DNA of 55,132 bases, taken from the NCBI GenBank assembly GCA_007571325.1, contig RKRQ01000015.1, positions 1-55,132 on the forward strand, written 5' to 3'. The notes beneath the pieces were generated by a model that saw only the letters and a program-made list of their open reading frames with translations, was not told the DNA's origin and made no database searches. Position 1 is the first letter of the stretch, and every line of letters starts with the position of its first letter. This DNA is from Candidatus Dadabacteria bacterium (GTDB lineage: Bacteria; Desulfobacterota_D; UBA1144; Nemesobacterales; Nemesobacteraceae). Positions 29,397 through 39,771 of this stretch are shown here, one piece after another. Made by a program: the position numbers and the translations under genes.

Positions 29397-30206
29397 CTAC
29401 CACCCGAATTCCGAAAGAAGCGACTGTCTCATAACCTCATAACTCTTAGGAGCAAACGGCATTGCATCACCGTCCACACCGCTTACGTAAACAACACCCG
29501 CAACAGCGTTTGTAAGAAAAGCGTAATCGCTTGAGAGAAGCTCATCAAGAGAAAAACTCCCACAGAACACCTCGTAACCCAGCTGTTCTACCGCGCGCAA
29601 AACGATTTCCCTCGTTACACCGGGCAAAATGGGACACTCAAAGGATGGAGTGAAAAGTTTTTTTTTCTTTACCCAGAAAACATTATGGCTCGAGGTTTCC
29701 GCCACCCTGCCATCAGTATCAAGAAAAAGAACTTCGTCAAATCCCTTTTCTCGGGCTTCCCTTTTCCCCAAAACGTTTCCGAGGTAATTAAGAGTCTTGT
29801 ACGAAAAAAGACGGTTCCGAGGAGGTCTTCTCTCCCCGCATACCCAAAGAGAAGCGGTCTGCGGACTTTCGACACGGGGTCGTACAGAGACAAGAAGTGA
29901 GGACGCCCGGGGAGAGGAATAAAAAACCTCTTCGCCTTCGCTCAAAAGACACGCTTTTATATGCAGGTCGTTTCCCGGCGCTCTCTCCGCAGCTTCCTCA
30001 ATCCGAAGTCTAACCTTATCTTCCGAAGGAAACGGAATGCCGAGAAAATCGGCACCGGCGCGCATTCTCTTAAGATGCATGGAAAGAAAAACCGGAGGGC
30101 CATTTTTCCACCTGAAGCTTTCAAAGACCCCTTCTCCGTAAAAAAGGGCCCGAAGGGCAGGCAGAGACTCAAGGCTTTTTCCGTTCAGAAAAAAAAGTTT
30201 CTCCAT
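29397..30206 (-). CDS. pabC: Aminotransferase class IV, probable aminodeoxychorismate lyase
   Basis: YGEGVFESFRW, KTLNYLGNVLGKREAREKGFDEVLFLDTDGRVAETSSHNVFWV; adjacent to pabB. Confidence 0.87.
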   Translation of the reverse strand: MEKLFFLNGKSLESLPALRALFYGEGVFESFRWKNGPPVFLSMHLKRMRAGADFLGIPFPSEDKVRLRIEEAAERAPGNDLHIKACLLSEGEEVFYSSPRASSLLVSVRPRVESPQTASLWVCGERRPPRNRLFSYKTLNYLGNVLGKREAREKGFDEVLFLDTDGRVAETSSHNVFWVKKKKLFTPSFECPILPGVTREIVLRAVEQLGYEVFCGSFSLDELLSSDYAFLTNAVAGVVYVSGVDGDAMPFAPKSYEVMRQSLLSEFGW

Positions 30207-30215
30207 GACCGATGA

Positions 30216-31442
30216 TTATATCATCCGTCGGAATGCAACCGACGTAAAAGCTTTTGCTTTAAGCTCTGTCTCTTTGTATTCCTCGTCGGCGTTCGAATCC
30301 CACACTATTCCGCCTCCGAACCAGAAATTCGCACCCTCAGAGGTATTAACCCCTGTGCGGATCGCGACGCTCATAGTGAAGTCTCCATCAGGGGGGAAAA
30401 GACATATAGCCCCGCAGTAAGGACCTCTTAAATGGGGCTCGAGGCTATCTATTATGCGAAGAGCTTCTCTTTTAGGGGCCCCGGTAACGGACCCCGGAGG
30501 AAATGTGCTAGCAATTATCTGCGAGAGTCCGATGCCAGGACGAAGAGATCCCTCGATTTCGGATTCCATCTGGAAAAGCGTGCTGTAGCGCCTTACGGAA
30601 AATAGTTCTCCCACCTCTACGGAACCGTACTCGCATATTCTGCCGAGATCGTTTCTCATGAGATCAACTATCATGAGATTTTCAGCACGTTCCTTGGGAC
30701 TTTCCCCGAGCGCCTGAGCAAGTTTTCCGTCAAGCAGGGGATCCGGGTCCCTTCGAGTCGTTCCCTTTATGGGCCTTGTTGTAATTCTGTCTCCTCTTTT
30801 TTTGAGAAAAAGCTCCATTGAACCACTTACAAGCTGAAAGTCCGGAAAACTGACAAGGGCGGCGAAGGGAACCGGCTGGGCGCGGTAAAAATCCACAAAC
30901 CATGAAAAAGGGTCGTCCAAGGGTTCAAAGTAAAATTTACGTGACAAATTTACTTGGTAAACGTCACCGGCGGCTATATGATCTTTTATTGCCGAAACTT
31001 TTTGGGCATATTCGTTCTTTTCGATATTGGAGAGCGAAGGACCCCCGGGACAGCCTTTCCATGAAGAAGCAACTGCAAGCGCCTCCTCGCAGGAAGTGGT
31101 ATAAAAGCTGTTTTTTTTATAGAAGTTGAAAAACAAAAAGGGAATTTTTTCTCCCTCATCCCCATCCCCGGAGGTAACAATCCCCGGAGTCGTGTACCGA
31201 AGATAATCATAGCTTATATAGCCAAGAGCGGTATAGCCTTCCGCCGCCAGTCGTTCGACAAAACATAGCGGGTCTTCAGGGAAAACTTCCTCTCTGGAAT
31301 CAGAAAACACCCTGGTTCCGTCGCCCGAGAAACAGACGGCTATATCCGGTTCGCCGAAAACTCCAGCCATTGGAGAGGACCTGGAATCAAACCACCCTCC
31401 GCCCGAATCTATCAAAAGGGATTTTGGCTTGTCAAACTTCAT
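30216..31442 (-). CDS. pabB: Aminodeoxychorismate synthase component I
   Basis: KDHIAAGDVYQVNLSRKF, RPIKGTTRR, NLMIVDLMRNDLGRICEYGSVEV, PGSVTGAPKREALRIID. Confidence 0.93.
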   Translation of the reverse strand: MKFDKPKSLLIDSGGGWFDSRSSPMAGVFGEPDIAVCFSGDGTRVFSDSREEVFPEDPLCFVERLAAEGYTALGYISYDYLRYTTPGIVTSGDGDEGEKIPFLFFNFYKKNSFYTTSCEEALAVASSWKGCPGGPSLSNIEKNEYAQKVSAIKDHIAAGDVYQVNLSRKFYFEPLDDPFSWFVDFYRAQPVPFAALVSFPDFQLVSGSMELFLKKRGDRITTRPIKGTTRRDPDPLLDGKLAQALGESPKERAENLMIVDLMRNDLGRICEYGSVEVGELFSVRRYSTLFQMESEIEGSLRPGIGLSQIIASTFPPGSVTGAPKREALRIIDSLEPHLRGPYCGAICLFPPDGDFTMSVAIRTGVNTSEGANFWFGGGIVWDSNADEEYKETELKAKAFTSVAFRRMI

Positions 31443-31486
31443 AAACTTCTCGTTCTAAGACTCAAAGTGTCTGTATGGGAGTTTGA

Positions 31487-33487
31487 TTACGATGGGGGTG
31501 GAGCATCTGTCTTAACCGAGCGGTTAAGTATCTCAGCTATGTCCTGGATTCCTATATCCTCTTCTTTCCCTTTAAATCTTGCGGCGTCGTCGAACATGGT
31601 GTTGCAGAAATAGCACGCGGTAGCCAATGTGTCAGGGTTAATTTCCGCCGCTTCATCAAAGCGGTTCCAGTTAACCCTCGGGGCTTCTTCCTCCATCCAG
31701 ATCTTTCCTCCCCCGGCGCCACAGCAGAAACTTTTTGTCCTGTTCCTCTTCATCTCCACAAGATCGATTCCAGGGATGCTTTTAAGTATCTCTCTGGGAG
31801 AATCGTAAACATTGTTGTAGCGTCCTATGTAGCAGGAATCATGGTAGGTTATTTTTTCCTCAATTGGGGCGTCGGGGTTGAGTCTGCCATCTTGGATAAG
31901 CTGTAAGAGAAAATCGGTATGGTGAACAACCTCATAGTGTCCTCCGAACTGCGGATACTCGTTTTTTATCGTGTTGAAGCAATGCGGGCAGTTTGCGAGA
32001 ATCTTTTTCACCTTAAGCTCGTTCATCGTCTCGATATTCTGGACGGCGAGCATCTGGTAAAGAGCCTCTTCTCCCAACCTTCTAGCGGGGTCTCCCGTGC
32101 AGGTTTCCCCAGGACCCATCACGGCAAAGTTAACCCCGGCGATTTTAAGCAGGGTTACTATCGCTTTTGAGACTTCCTGTCCCCTAGGGTCATAGCCCCC
32201 GAAACATCCCGTCCAGTAAATCACGTCAAACTCGCTTGCGTTCTCGGCGGAAACACCGAGTATGGGAACTTCCATATCCGAGAGCCAAGCACCGCGGTCA
32301 GCTTCGGGAAATCCCCAGGGGTTTCCGTTGTTCTGAAGTTTCTGAAGAGTCCTCGTGGCAGTTCCACTCAGGCGACCTTCAAGCGTCAGAAATCTTCTCA
32401 TGTCCATTATCTTCCCCATCTGATCAATGAAAAGCGGGCACTGCTCTACACACGCGTTGCATGTCGTACACGCCCAAAGCTCCTCGGGCGTCACCCACTC
32501 GGTGTCGGGAAGGTCGGGCTGTTCTTCCTGAGGTTTCCCCGCCAGTATCTCCTTTCCCTCGCTCGAGGCGTAATGGCGAAGTTTGACAACTATATCTCTG
32601 GGAGAAAGAACCTTCTCCGTGTTCCACGCCGGACAGTTGTCCGTGCATCTTCCACACTCGGTGCAGGTATAGGCGTCGAGTATGTCCTTCCAGCTGAAAT
32701 CGGCTATCTTCGAAGAGCCAAAGTGGTCGAGATCATCGGGAATGTCTTCAAAGTCAAGTTTGGAGAGCTGTCCGCGGGGCTTTAAATTCTGAAAAAAAAC
32801 GTTGAAAACCGCGGTCAGAACATGACTGTGCTTTGAGTAAGGCAGATAATTCAGAAAAGAAAGCACTATGAGAACGTGAAACCACCAGAAAAACTCCTTC
32901 CAGAAAGAAGTGCTTCCGGCGCTCATCCCGTCGTAGAGCCCGGAAAACGCCCCGGACACAGGCAGCATGGCAGGGTTTGCCTCGGCCAGCGCTATCTTCG
33001 CCCCAGTGGTTAGGAAAGCAGTGATCATGAGGCCGAAGATGAGACCCAGTATCACCACCGCATCAGGCCCGTTAACCTCCCTTCTTCTGCCTATGGTGAG
33101 CCTGTTTATTATACCCATGGCTATGGCAACCAGAACCAGGGCCTGCACTATGTCCAGAACCAGTTCATATATCTCCCCAAGAAACCCCGGGAAAATATGA
33201 AATCCAGAAATAACTCCGCTTACCAGCATCTCCACCGTCCCCACGGTTATTATCACGAAGCCCCAGAAAATCATAGCGTGCTCTATGCCTGCGAAACGGT
33301 ATTTGAAAAGTCTTCTCTGCCCGAATACGTAAACGATTACCTTTCTTATCCTCTGGGGAATATCGTTCAGCCTGTCGTCTTCTTTCTTGCCCAGGGTTAT
33401 GAGCCTTAAGAGAAGACGGATGTTGTAAGCGAAAAAACCGAATGAGGCTATAAGCAATAAAAGCATTATGGCAGATTTGGGATCCAT
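31487..33487 (-). CDS. Membrane-bound (Fe-S) oxidoreductase, HdrE/HdrD-like fusion
   Basis: N-terminal multi-TM NarI-like domain, two ferredoxin motifs (CTECGRCTDNCPAW, CTTCNACVEQCPLF), two CCG-type domains (YWTGCFG...CCGAGGG). Confidence 0.93.
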   Translation of the reverse strand: MDPKSAIMLLLLIASFGFFAYNIRLLLRLITLGKKEDDRLNDIPQRIRKVIVYVFGQRRLFKYRFAGIEHAMIFWGFVIITVGTVEMLVSGVISGFHIFPGFLGEIYELVLDIVQALVLVAIAMGIINRLTIGRRREVNGPDAVVILGLIFGLMITAFLTTGAKIALAEANPAMLPVSGAFSGLYDGMSAGSTSFWKEFFWWFHVLIVLSFLNYLPYSKHSHVLTAVFNVFFQNLKPRGQLSKLDFEDIPDDLDHFGSSKIADFSWKDILDAYTCTECGRCTDNCPAWNTEKVLSPRDIVVKLRHYASSEGKEILAGKPQEEQPDLPDTEWVTPEELWACTTCNACVEQCPLFIDQMGKIMDMRRFLTLEGRLSGTATRTLQKLQNNGNPWGFPEADRGAWLSDMEVPILGVSAENASEFDVIYWTGCFGGYDPRGQEVSKAIVTLLKIAGVNFAVMGPGETCTGDPARRLGEEALYQMLAVQNIETMNELKVKKILANCPHCFNTIKNEYPQFGGHYEVVHHTDFLLQLIQDGRLNPDAPIEEKITYHDSCYIGRYNNVYDSPREILKSIPGIDLVEMKRNRTKSFCCGAGGGKIWMEEEAPRVNWNRFDEAAEINPDTLATACYFCNTMFDDAARFKGKEEDIGIQDIAEILNRSVKTDAPPPS

Positions 33488-33667
33488 CCAGTTTCTCCTA
33501 AGCAAGACATGCGGGAAAGCGGATATAAATTATATTAAATCAACGGGCTTTAATCAAGCTGAGAGCCAGGGCATCATGGAAAACCATTCAATAGTTAAAA
33601 ATCCTACCCGACGCCAGATTCCATCTTTCGGAAAATCCCCGGTACTGTATGATTTAGGGAAAAGCTC

Positions 33668-34267
33668 ATGAAAATTCTTCTCTACTACGACTACATATGC
33701 CCCTTTTGCTTTCTGGCCACAGAAAGGGTTCTCAAAGTGGCAAAAGAGTTTGACCTTGAAGTGAAGTGGCTCGGAGTGGAAATCCACCCTGAATATACGG
33801 TTGAGGGAAAAAGGCGGAGAAAAACCGAGAAAACTCTTCGTATTTCTCAAACCTTGGAAACCGTAGCGGCCGAGGACAGGATGAAAATAAAACTCCCGGG
33901 GTTTGTCACCAACTCCAGACTATGTCTTGAAGCAGCTGAGTTCGCGAAGGGAAAAAACAGATTCATGGAGTTTCACAAAGCCTCCTACACGGCATACTTC
34001 ATGGAGGGGAAAAACATAGGCATTCTCGAAGTCGTTCTTGAGGCAGGCAAAAGAGCGGGGCTTTGCCCCGAGGAACTTTCCCACTCTCTTGAGAAAAGGA
34101 TTTTTTCCGAAAGAATAGAGGAGAACATGGAAAGCGCGAGGAAAAACGATGTCTTCGGCGTTCCTACTTTCTATCTAGGCGGGCTAAGGATACACGGAAT
34201 CCAGCCGGTCGAATCGTACAGAAAACTGATAGCGAAAGAGCTTCGGCGAGAGCATTCTCTTCACTAA
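33668..34267 (+). CDS. DsbA-family oxidoreductase (FrnE-like)
   Basis: YYDYICPFCFLATERV CxxC; FGVPTFYLGGLRIHGIQP cis-Pro segment. Confidence 0.9.
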   Translation: MKILLYYDYICPFCFLATERVLKVAKEFDLEVKWLGVEIHPEYTVEGKRRRKTEKTLRISQTLETVAAEDRMKIKLPGFVTNSRLCLEAAEFAKGKNRFMEFHKASYTAYFMEGKNIGILEVVLEAGKRAGLCPEELSHSLEKRIFSERIEENMESARKNDVFGVPTFYLGGLRIHGIQPVESYRKLIAKELRREHSLH

Positions 34268-34309
34268 ACACCGCAATGGAACTTCCCCGTCACTTTCTCA
34301 GCGAGGAAT

Positions 34310-35563
34310 TTATTTCTCTACCCGAAGACGAACTTCACGTATCATCCTCGCCGTTGAGGAAACCACAGTGAACGTCTTTCTTCCGAAGACTATGACGGTT
34401 CCTGGAGCAGGAATTGATCCATGTCTGTAAAGAAGAAATCCTCCCAGAGTCTCATAATCCTCGCCCTCGGGAATAGCGAGTCCGAGGCCGTCGTTCAGGC
34501 GGCCTATCTCGACTGTGGGATCTATGAGATACCGCCCGGCGCCAAGCTTTCTCCACGGGGTCTGACCTGTATCATATTCGTCCTCTATCTCCCCCACGAC
34601 TTCTTCAATTATATCTTCGAGGGTTATAATCCCGACCGACCCACCGTACTCGTCGACTACGACGGCCATTCCAGCGCGTCCCCCCTTCATCTCATCCATA
34701 AGCTCGTTCACCAGTTTCGACTCTGGAACATAGAGAGGAGGAAGAGAGTAGCGCTCCACACTCTGTTCAAGATCCTGTTCGCCTAGAACATAAAACGAGT
34801 TCAGTATACCGGTTATGTTGTCGACCCGGTCGGAGAAAATCGGGACCCTCGAGTGGCTTTTTTCCGCTATGAGTCTGTTCAAGTCCCGAAGCGTAGATCT
34901 TCTCTCAAGCGCATCCACCTTCACCAGCGGAATCATTATCTCTCCCACCGTAGTCTCGGAGTAACCGAAGATCCTGCGAAGAACCCTCCTTTTGTAATCT
35001 ACGCTCGGTTTGTTCTCGTCTTCCTCCATCACGTCCTCAAGCTCCTCGCGCGTTATGGACCTCGTCTTTTCACCAGAGCGGTACAGTATTCCACGGGTAA
35101 AGAAATTGACGAAGAAAAGCACCGGAGAGAGAACCTTGGAGAAAAACCAGAGCGGATAGATAATCCAGAGCACTATTGAATTTCTTTTGCTCTCGAAAAC
35201 CGCTTTTGGAACCACTTGACCGAAAATTACAATAAGTGGAGAAAGTACAGCCACCGTGTAGATGCCGCTTCCTTGTCCCAAGGTCTCCTCAAAATAAAAG
35301 GTGAGCACCAAGGTGTTTATTATAAGCGAAAGATTAACCCCTATAAGAGTGGTACCGATAAAACTCTCAATCTTCGAGTAAGCGTCGAGAACCAGACCCG
35401 CGGAGGCCGAACCTTCCTCGGCAAGGGATCTCATTTTTATCTTATCGCAGGCAATCAGCGCTATCTCCGAACCGGCAAAAAAGGCCTGCAGAACCAAAAA
35501 CAGCAAAACCAGAAGAATTACAAGTTCAATGGACATCTCCACCATCCTCTTTATCAACGTCAA
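34310..35563 (-). CDS. Hemolysin/CorC-like CNNM + CBS domain membrane protein
   Basis: CNNM TM region plus CBS pair and CorC_HlyC domain (VVDEYGGSVGIITLEDIIEEVVGEIEDEYD). Confidence 0.92.
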   Translation of the reverse strand: MTLIKRMVEMSIELVILLVLLFLVLQAFFAGSEIALIACDKIKMRSLAEEGSASAGLVLDAYSKIESFIGTTLIGVNLSLIINTLVLTFYFEETLGQGSGIYTVAVLSPLIVIFGQVVPKAVFESKRNSIVLWIIYPLWFFSKVLSPVLFFVNFFTRGILYRSGEKTRSITREELEDVMEEDENKPSVDYKRRVLRRIFGYSETTVGEIMIPLVKVDALERRSTLRDLNRLIAEKSHSRVPIFSDRVDNITGILNSFYVLGEQDLEQSVERYSLPPLYVPESKLVNELMDEMKGGRAGMAVVVDEYGGSVGIITLEDIIEEVVGEIEDEYDTGQTPWRKLGAGRYLIDPTVEIGRLNDGLGLAIPEGEDYETLGGFLLYRHGSIPAPGTVIVFGRKTFTVVSSTARMIREVRLRVEK

Positions 35564-36866
35564 CTCTTATCTCTGAAATCCTTTTCCCCTCCTTGCCTTC
35601 CACAGTGAAAACCAGGCCGCCGAAATTTACTTTCTCTCCTTCCGAGGGAAGTCTGCCGAAAAGGTCGAATACGAAACCGCCCATAGTCTCATTTTCGTTT
35701 TCAAGTGGAATCAGAGCTTCCTCCATAACTTTTCCCAAGTTTTCAAGCCCCGCTCCACGCGCAACCGAGAAAAGATAATCGTCGTTAAACTCCTCTATTC
35801 TCATCCCTCCAGGAATCGTAACGGCACCCCCGCACACCACAGGAGTGGGCTTCTTGAGCATTGATCTCTCGTCTTCTATCTCTCCGAAAAGTTCCTCCAG
35901 TATGTCCTCCATGGTTATCAGACCATCAAACCTCCCGTACTCATCAACCACTATCGCTATATGTATCCTGTGCATCTGAAATTCGCGCAGAAGCGCTCCC
36001 GCAGGCTTTGACTTGGGGATAAAATAGGGCTTTCTCAAACACTCGCTTACCGTAGCAGCCGAGTTGTTATCGGCAAAGTTCCATTTAAGAAGATCCTTGC
36101 TGTAGAGAACGCCTACTATGTTGTCCCGTTCATCCTCATAAACTGGAATCCTAGAGTGACCCATCTTGCGAACCTGCCCGACAGCCTCTTTGATCTTCAC
36201 ATCGTGGGCAAGCGTAAAACAGTCTATAGCGGGAGTCATTATTTTGTGGGTAAGCAAATCTTCAAGCCTGAAAAAACCGTCGGCAAGATATTTCTCTACC
36301 TCATTTAATACTCCCTCGTCTCTTCCCATTCCCACCAGGATTTCAAGTTCGTCCGAGGAAATATCGTCTTCTCCGGTGCGACGACTCAGGTCCACCCCCA
36401 AAGCCCTTATGAAAAAACCTGATACAAACATGATTCCCCACCTAATCGGCGTAACTGCGACATGGAAAAAATAAAGGGGAATAGCAACTGCCTTCGAAAT
36501 GGTCCTAGGGAATTTCACCCCCGCGGTTTTGGGGACGATCTCCCCGAACACGAGAAGCGTCGGAGAGGCTATGGCCAAAGAAATAAGGGCAACTGTCTGC
36601 TCGGGGGTGTCCTGAAGGTATTTTCTTGCCGTAAGACCTATTACGCTGGAATAAGCTATGTTGAAAATTTCGTCCGCAAGAAGAACCGTGGTTATAAGCT
36701 TGTGGGAATTGGACAGAAGCTTTTCTATGGCCGTCGAAATCCTGCCCTGACGTTTTGATATGTTTTCTCTCTGAGGACGACTCAGAGAGAAAAGCGCACC
36801 CTCGCTAAAGCAGAAAAATGCTGAGCAGGACAGAAGAAAAAGAATCAGAATAAAATTTTCGTCCAA
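35526..36866 (-). CDS. Hemolysin/CorC-like CNNM + CBS domain membrane protein (tandem paralogue)
   Basis: Same architecture ([28 protein letters not shown]); 38-bp overlap with the downstream paralogue. Confidence 0.92.
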   Translation of the reverse strand: MDENFILILFLLSCSAFFCFSEGALFSLSRPQRENISKRQGRISTAIEKLLSNSHKLITTVLLADEIFNIAYSSVIGLTARKYLQDTPEQTVALISLAIASPTLLVFGEIVPKTAGVKFPRTISKAVAIPLYFFHVAVTPIRWGIMFVSGFFIRALGVDLSRRTGEDDISSDELEILVGMGRDEGVLNEVEKYLADGFFRLEDLLTHKIMTPAIDCFTLAHDVKIKEAVGQVRKMGHSRIPVYEDERDNIVGVLYSKDLLKWNFADNNSAATVSECLRKPYFIPKSKPAGALLREFQMHRIHIAIVVDEYGRFDGLITMEDILEELFGEIEDERSMLKKPTPVVCGGAVTIPGGMRIEEFNDDYLFSVARGAGLENLGKVMEEALIPLENENETMGGFVFDLFGRLPSEGEKVNFGGLVFTVEGKEGKRISEIRVDVDKEDGGDVH

Positions 36867-36890
36867 AAAAACCTCACCCCCGTCAAGGAG

Positions 36891-37865
36891 TCAGCAGAAA
36901 TGCTCAAACCCTTCTGTGTCGTAAAAAACTTCCTCCCCGCCTTCTCCAAAAAACCTTATCCTCCGCTCGCCGGTCACCGAACCGATTTTGGAGACGGCAA
37001 CTCCGCAAAGGCGGGAAACCTGTTCTATTGCGGCGCGGTTTTTCCCAGAGGTAAAAAGAAGTTCGTAATCCTCCCCCCCTGAAACCGCAAGGCGGTAGGG
37101 ATCCTCAGAAAACTCTCGGGAGAGAGAAACAAAACCCGAGGAGAGCGGAAGTTCCCCCAAGTTAACCTCGGCTCCCAGTCCGTGCTCCGTTGTCAACTTT
37201 CCGAGATCACAGAAAAGCCCGTCGCTTATATCTATCATGGATGAGGCGACCCCGCGCTCAGCAATCATCCGGCCCAGGGAAAGTCGCGGCGTGGGATTAA
37301 TATGTCTTGAAATTAAATCCCGGTACCCGGAAATTTCGGGGACACTAGACAGTATCCTGAGACCAATAGCGGAATCTCCCAGAGTTCCGGATACATATAT
37401 ACCGTCTCCTTCGGATGCGCCGGAGCGGCGCACCATACGGTCAGCCGAAACTTCTCCAAGCGCCGTCATATTTATGAAAATTGTTTGAGATTCAGAAAGA
37501 TTTCCTCCGACCAGAGAGACCTCAAATTCCTGACAGCCTTCTCTCACTCCCATAGAGACGCCTTCAATGAACTGCACCGCTTCGGCACTCCGACACCCAA
37601 TGGAGCAGAGCAGAAACTTCGGCACGGCCCCCATAGCTCCTATGTCGCTTACGGACACGCAGACGGCCTTTTTCCCGAGTTGGCTTGGGGTTTGGTTCTC
37701 AAGATCGAAGTGAACGCCTTGAACAAGCGTATCGGTCGAAGCGACCAAGCAGGCTTTGTTTCTGAGTTCTAAAACAGCGGAATCGTCCCCTATCCCTATC
37801 AAAACTTCTTTTCTGGCAACCTTGAACCTCTCGGCTAAAAATCTCAAGGCTTTTGTTTCACCCAT
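36891..37865 (-). CDS. thiL: Thiamine-monophosphate kinase
   Basis: GIGDDSAVLELRNKACLVASTDTLVQGVHF, DISDGLFCDLGKL, SGGEDYELLFT. Confidence 0.95.
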   Translation of the reverse strand: MGETKALRFLAERFKVARKEVLIGIGDDSAVLELRNKACLVASTDTLVQGVHFDLENQTPSQLGKKAVCVSVSDIGAMGAVPKFLLCSIGCRSAEAVQFIEGVSMGVREGCQEFEVSLVGGNLSESQTIFINMTALGEVSADRMVRRSGASEGDGIYVSGTLGDSAIGLRILSSVPEISGYRDLISRHINPTPRLSLGRMIAERGVASSMIDISDGLFCDLGKLTTEHGLGAEVNLGELPLSSGFVSLSREFSEDPYRLAVSGGEDYELLFTSGKNRAAIEQVSRLCGVAVSKIGSVTGERRIRFFGEGGEEVFYDTEGFEHFC

Positions 37866-38083
37866 TTCCGAAGTAAAAGTGTATTGTAAGCTTGGTTAAG
37901 TGTCAATCACGCCTCCGTACCCGAAAAATTTCTCCAGCTTACCCCTTTGCTGCTGAAAGCCGTTCTTATTGACACTGAAGAAAAGCGTGGTTAGAATCAA
38001 ATTTACTTTCCAGAGGGTGGTTGGGATTTTCTGTTAAGGGTCTGTTTTTTTGTCGCTCTTTTTGATTTTCAGGGCAGGTACCG

Positions 38084-39469
38084 TTGAAACAAGCTGAAAA
38101 AGGTCAGACTGGTCAAGATGTGGTATTTGACTGGAAAGCGGTTCTTGAGCGCATCAAGTCTCACTCACCCCCCGACTGGCTGTTTTCAATAGAAGTAACG
38201 AGAACAGAAGGACGGAAGATTACTCTCGGGGCCAAGTCGCAATTTCAGGCTCTCTGGGCAAAAAACCACTACCTTCCTCTGATAAACGAAACCGCAGGCA
38301 ACCTCTACGGAAAGGAAATCTTTGAAATAACGATAGATACTGACGGCTCTGGCCCGAGCGGCGGAGAATCAAGAAAAAATGGTCGCGATGCCAAGCCGGA
38401 AGATAAAGAAGTCCGGGCTCCTCGGGCGGAAAGTTTTCCCAACTCGGCCAATTCGTTTGAGAATTTCATCGTAGGACCAAGCAACCAGTTCGCTCACGCC
38501 GCTTCTTACGCAATAGCGGAGAACCCCGGGAAAGCCTACAATCCGCTTTTCATACACAGCGGGGTAGGCCTCGGAAAAACCCATCTTCTTCACTCCATAG
38601 GGAACCACATACTTAAAAAAAACGGAAGCCGGATCAACATTTTCTGTATCTCCGCAGAGCATTTCACGAACGGAGTCATAAAGAGCATAAAAACCGGTTC
38701 CATGGACAACTTCAGGGATCTCTACAGATTCAACTGCGACGTTCTTCTGATAGACGACATTCAGTTCATTGCGGGAAAAAACAGCACTCAAGAAGAATTC
38801 TTCCATACCTTCAACTCTCTCTACACGGCAAAAAAACAGATAGTCATAACCAGCGACAAGCACCCAAGCTTAATAAAAAACTTCGAGGAGCGCCTCAAAT
38901 CACGATTTGAGTGGGGACTCACGGCGGATATACAACCACCGGAAGTAGAGACCAAAATAGCCATCATAGAGAAAAAGGCAGAAAAAGAGCGAATTGAGGT
39001 CCCGGCCGACGTAGCGTCATTTCTGGCGCAGAACATCGTTTCAAACGTAAGAGAACTTGAAGGATCGGTAAACAAGCTAGCCGCTTATTCAAAGATGTTC
39101 AACGAGAGAATAACCCTCGAACTGGCAAAAGACCTCCTAAAAAACCTGGTAAAAAAGGAAAGCCCAAAAATAATAACGATAGAATTAATCCAAAAAGAGG
39201 TAAGCTCGTTTTTCAACCTGACCGTGAAAGAGCTAAAATCCGACCAGAAACAGAAAAAAGTCTCAGAGCCCAGGCAGATAGCAATGTTTCTTTCAAGGAG
39301 GTATACTTCTTCGTCATTCCCCGAGATCGGAAGCAAGTTTGGTGGGAAAAACCACTCCACGGTAGTCCACGCGGTAAAAAACATCGAAAAAAAGATCTAC
39401 AGGGATCCTTCGGTCTCAAACGCCGTATCTGCTCTCTCCGCAAGCCTTGAGAAATTTATAACCTCCTGA
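38084..39469 (+). CDS. dnaA: Chromosomal replication initiator DnaA (TTG start)
   Basis: FENFIVGPSNQFAHAASYAIAENPGKAYNPLFIHSGVGLGKTHLLHSIGN, DVLLIDDIQFIAGKNSTQEEFFHTFN, C-terminal GGKNHSTVVHAVKNIEKK. Confidence 0.98.
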   Translation: MKQAEKGQTGQDVVFDWKAVLERIKSHSPPDWLFSIEVTRTEGRKITLGAKSQFQALWAKNHYLPLINETAGNLYGKEIFEITIDTDGSGPSGGESRKNGRDAKPEDKEVRAPRAESFPNSANSFENFIVGPSNQFAHAASYAIAENPGKAYNPLFIHSGVGLGKTHLLHSIGNHILKKNGSRINIFCISAEHFTNGVIKSIKTGSMDNFRDLYRFNCDVLLIDDIQFIAGKNSTQEEFFHTFNSLYTAKKQIVITSDKHPSLIKNFEERLKSRFEWGLTADIQPPEVETKIAIIEKKAEKERIEVPADVASFLAQNIVSNVRELEGSVNKLAAYSKMFNERITLELAKDLLKNLVKKESPKIITIELIQKEVSSFFNLTVKELKSDQKQKKVSEPRQIAMFLSRRYTSSSFPEIGSKFGGKNHSTVVHAVKNIEKKIYRDPSVSNAVSALSASLEKFITS

Positions 39470-39771
39470 ATCTCTCCCCAATTAACAGGCTGTTAAAAAA
39501 GACTGTGAAAGAGTTTGCGATTTTCTGTTGATACGTAAGAACAAGCAAAAAGCGTGTAAGTATCTGTCGAAAAAATGAAGAATTACGAACATGCTTGAAC
39601 GGCAGAAAAAACCCCTCCCTAAAGCGGTTCCGCCAATTTCACAGTTTTCACAACGACTATGACTACTACTGAGTAAAGATAAATTAAATATAAAAACAGT
39701 AAGAACAGACGGTACTTCACAGTAAGCTTATTGCGGAAACCGCAAAAATGGTTATTCTGTCAAGATAGAAA

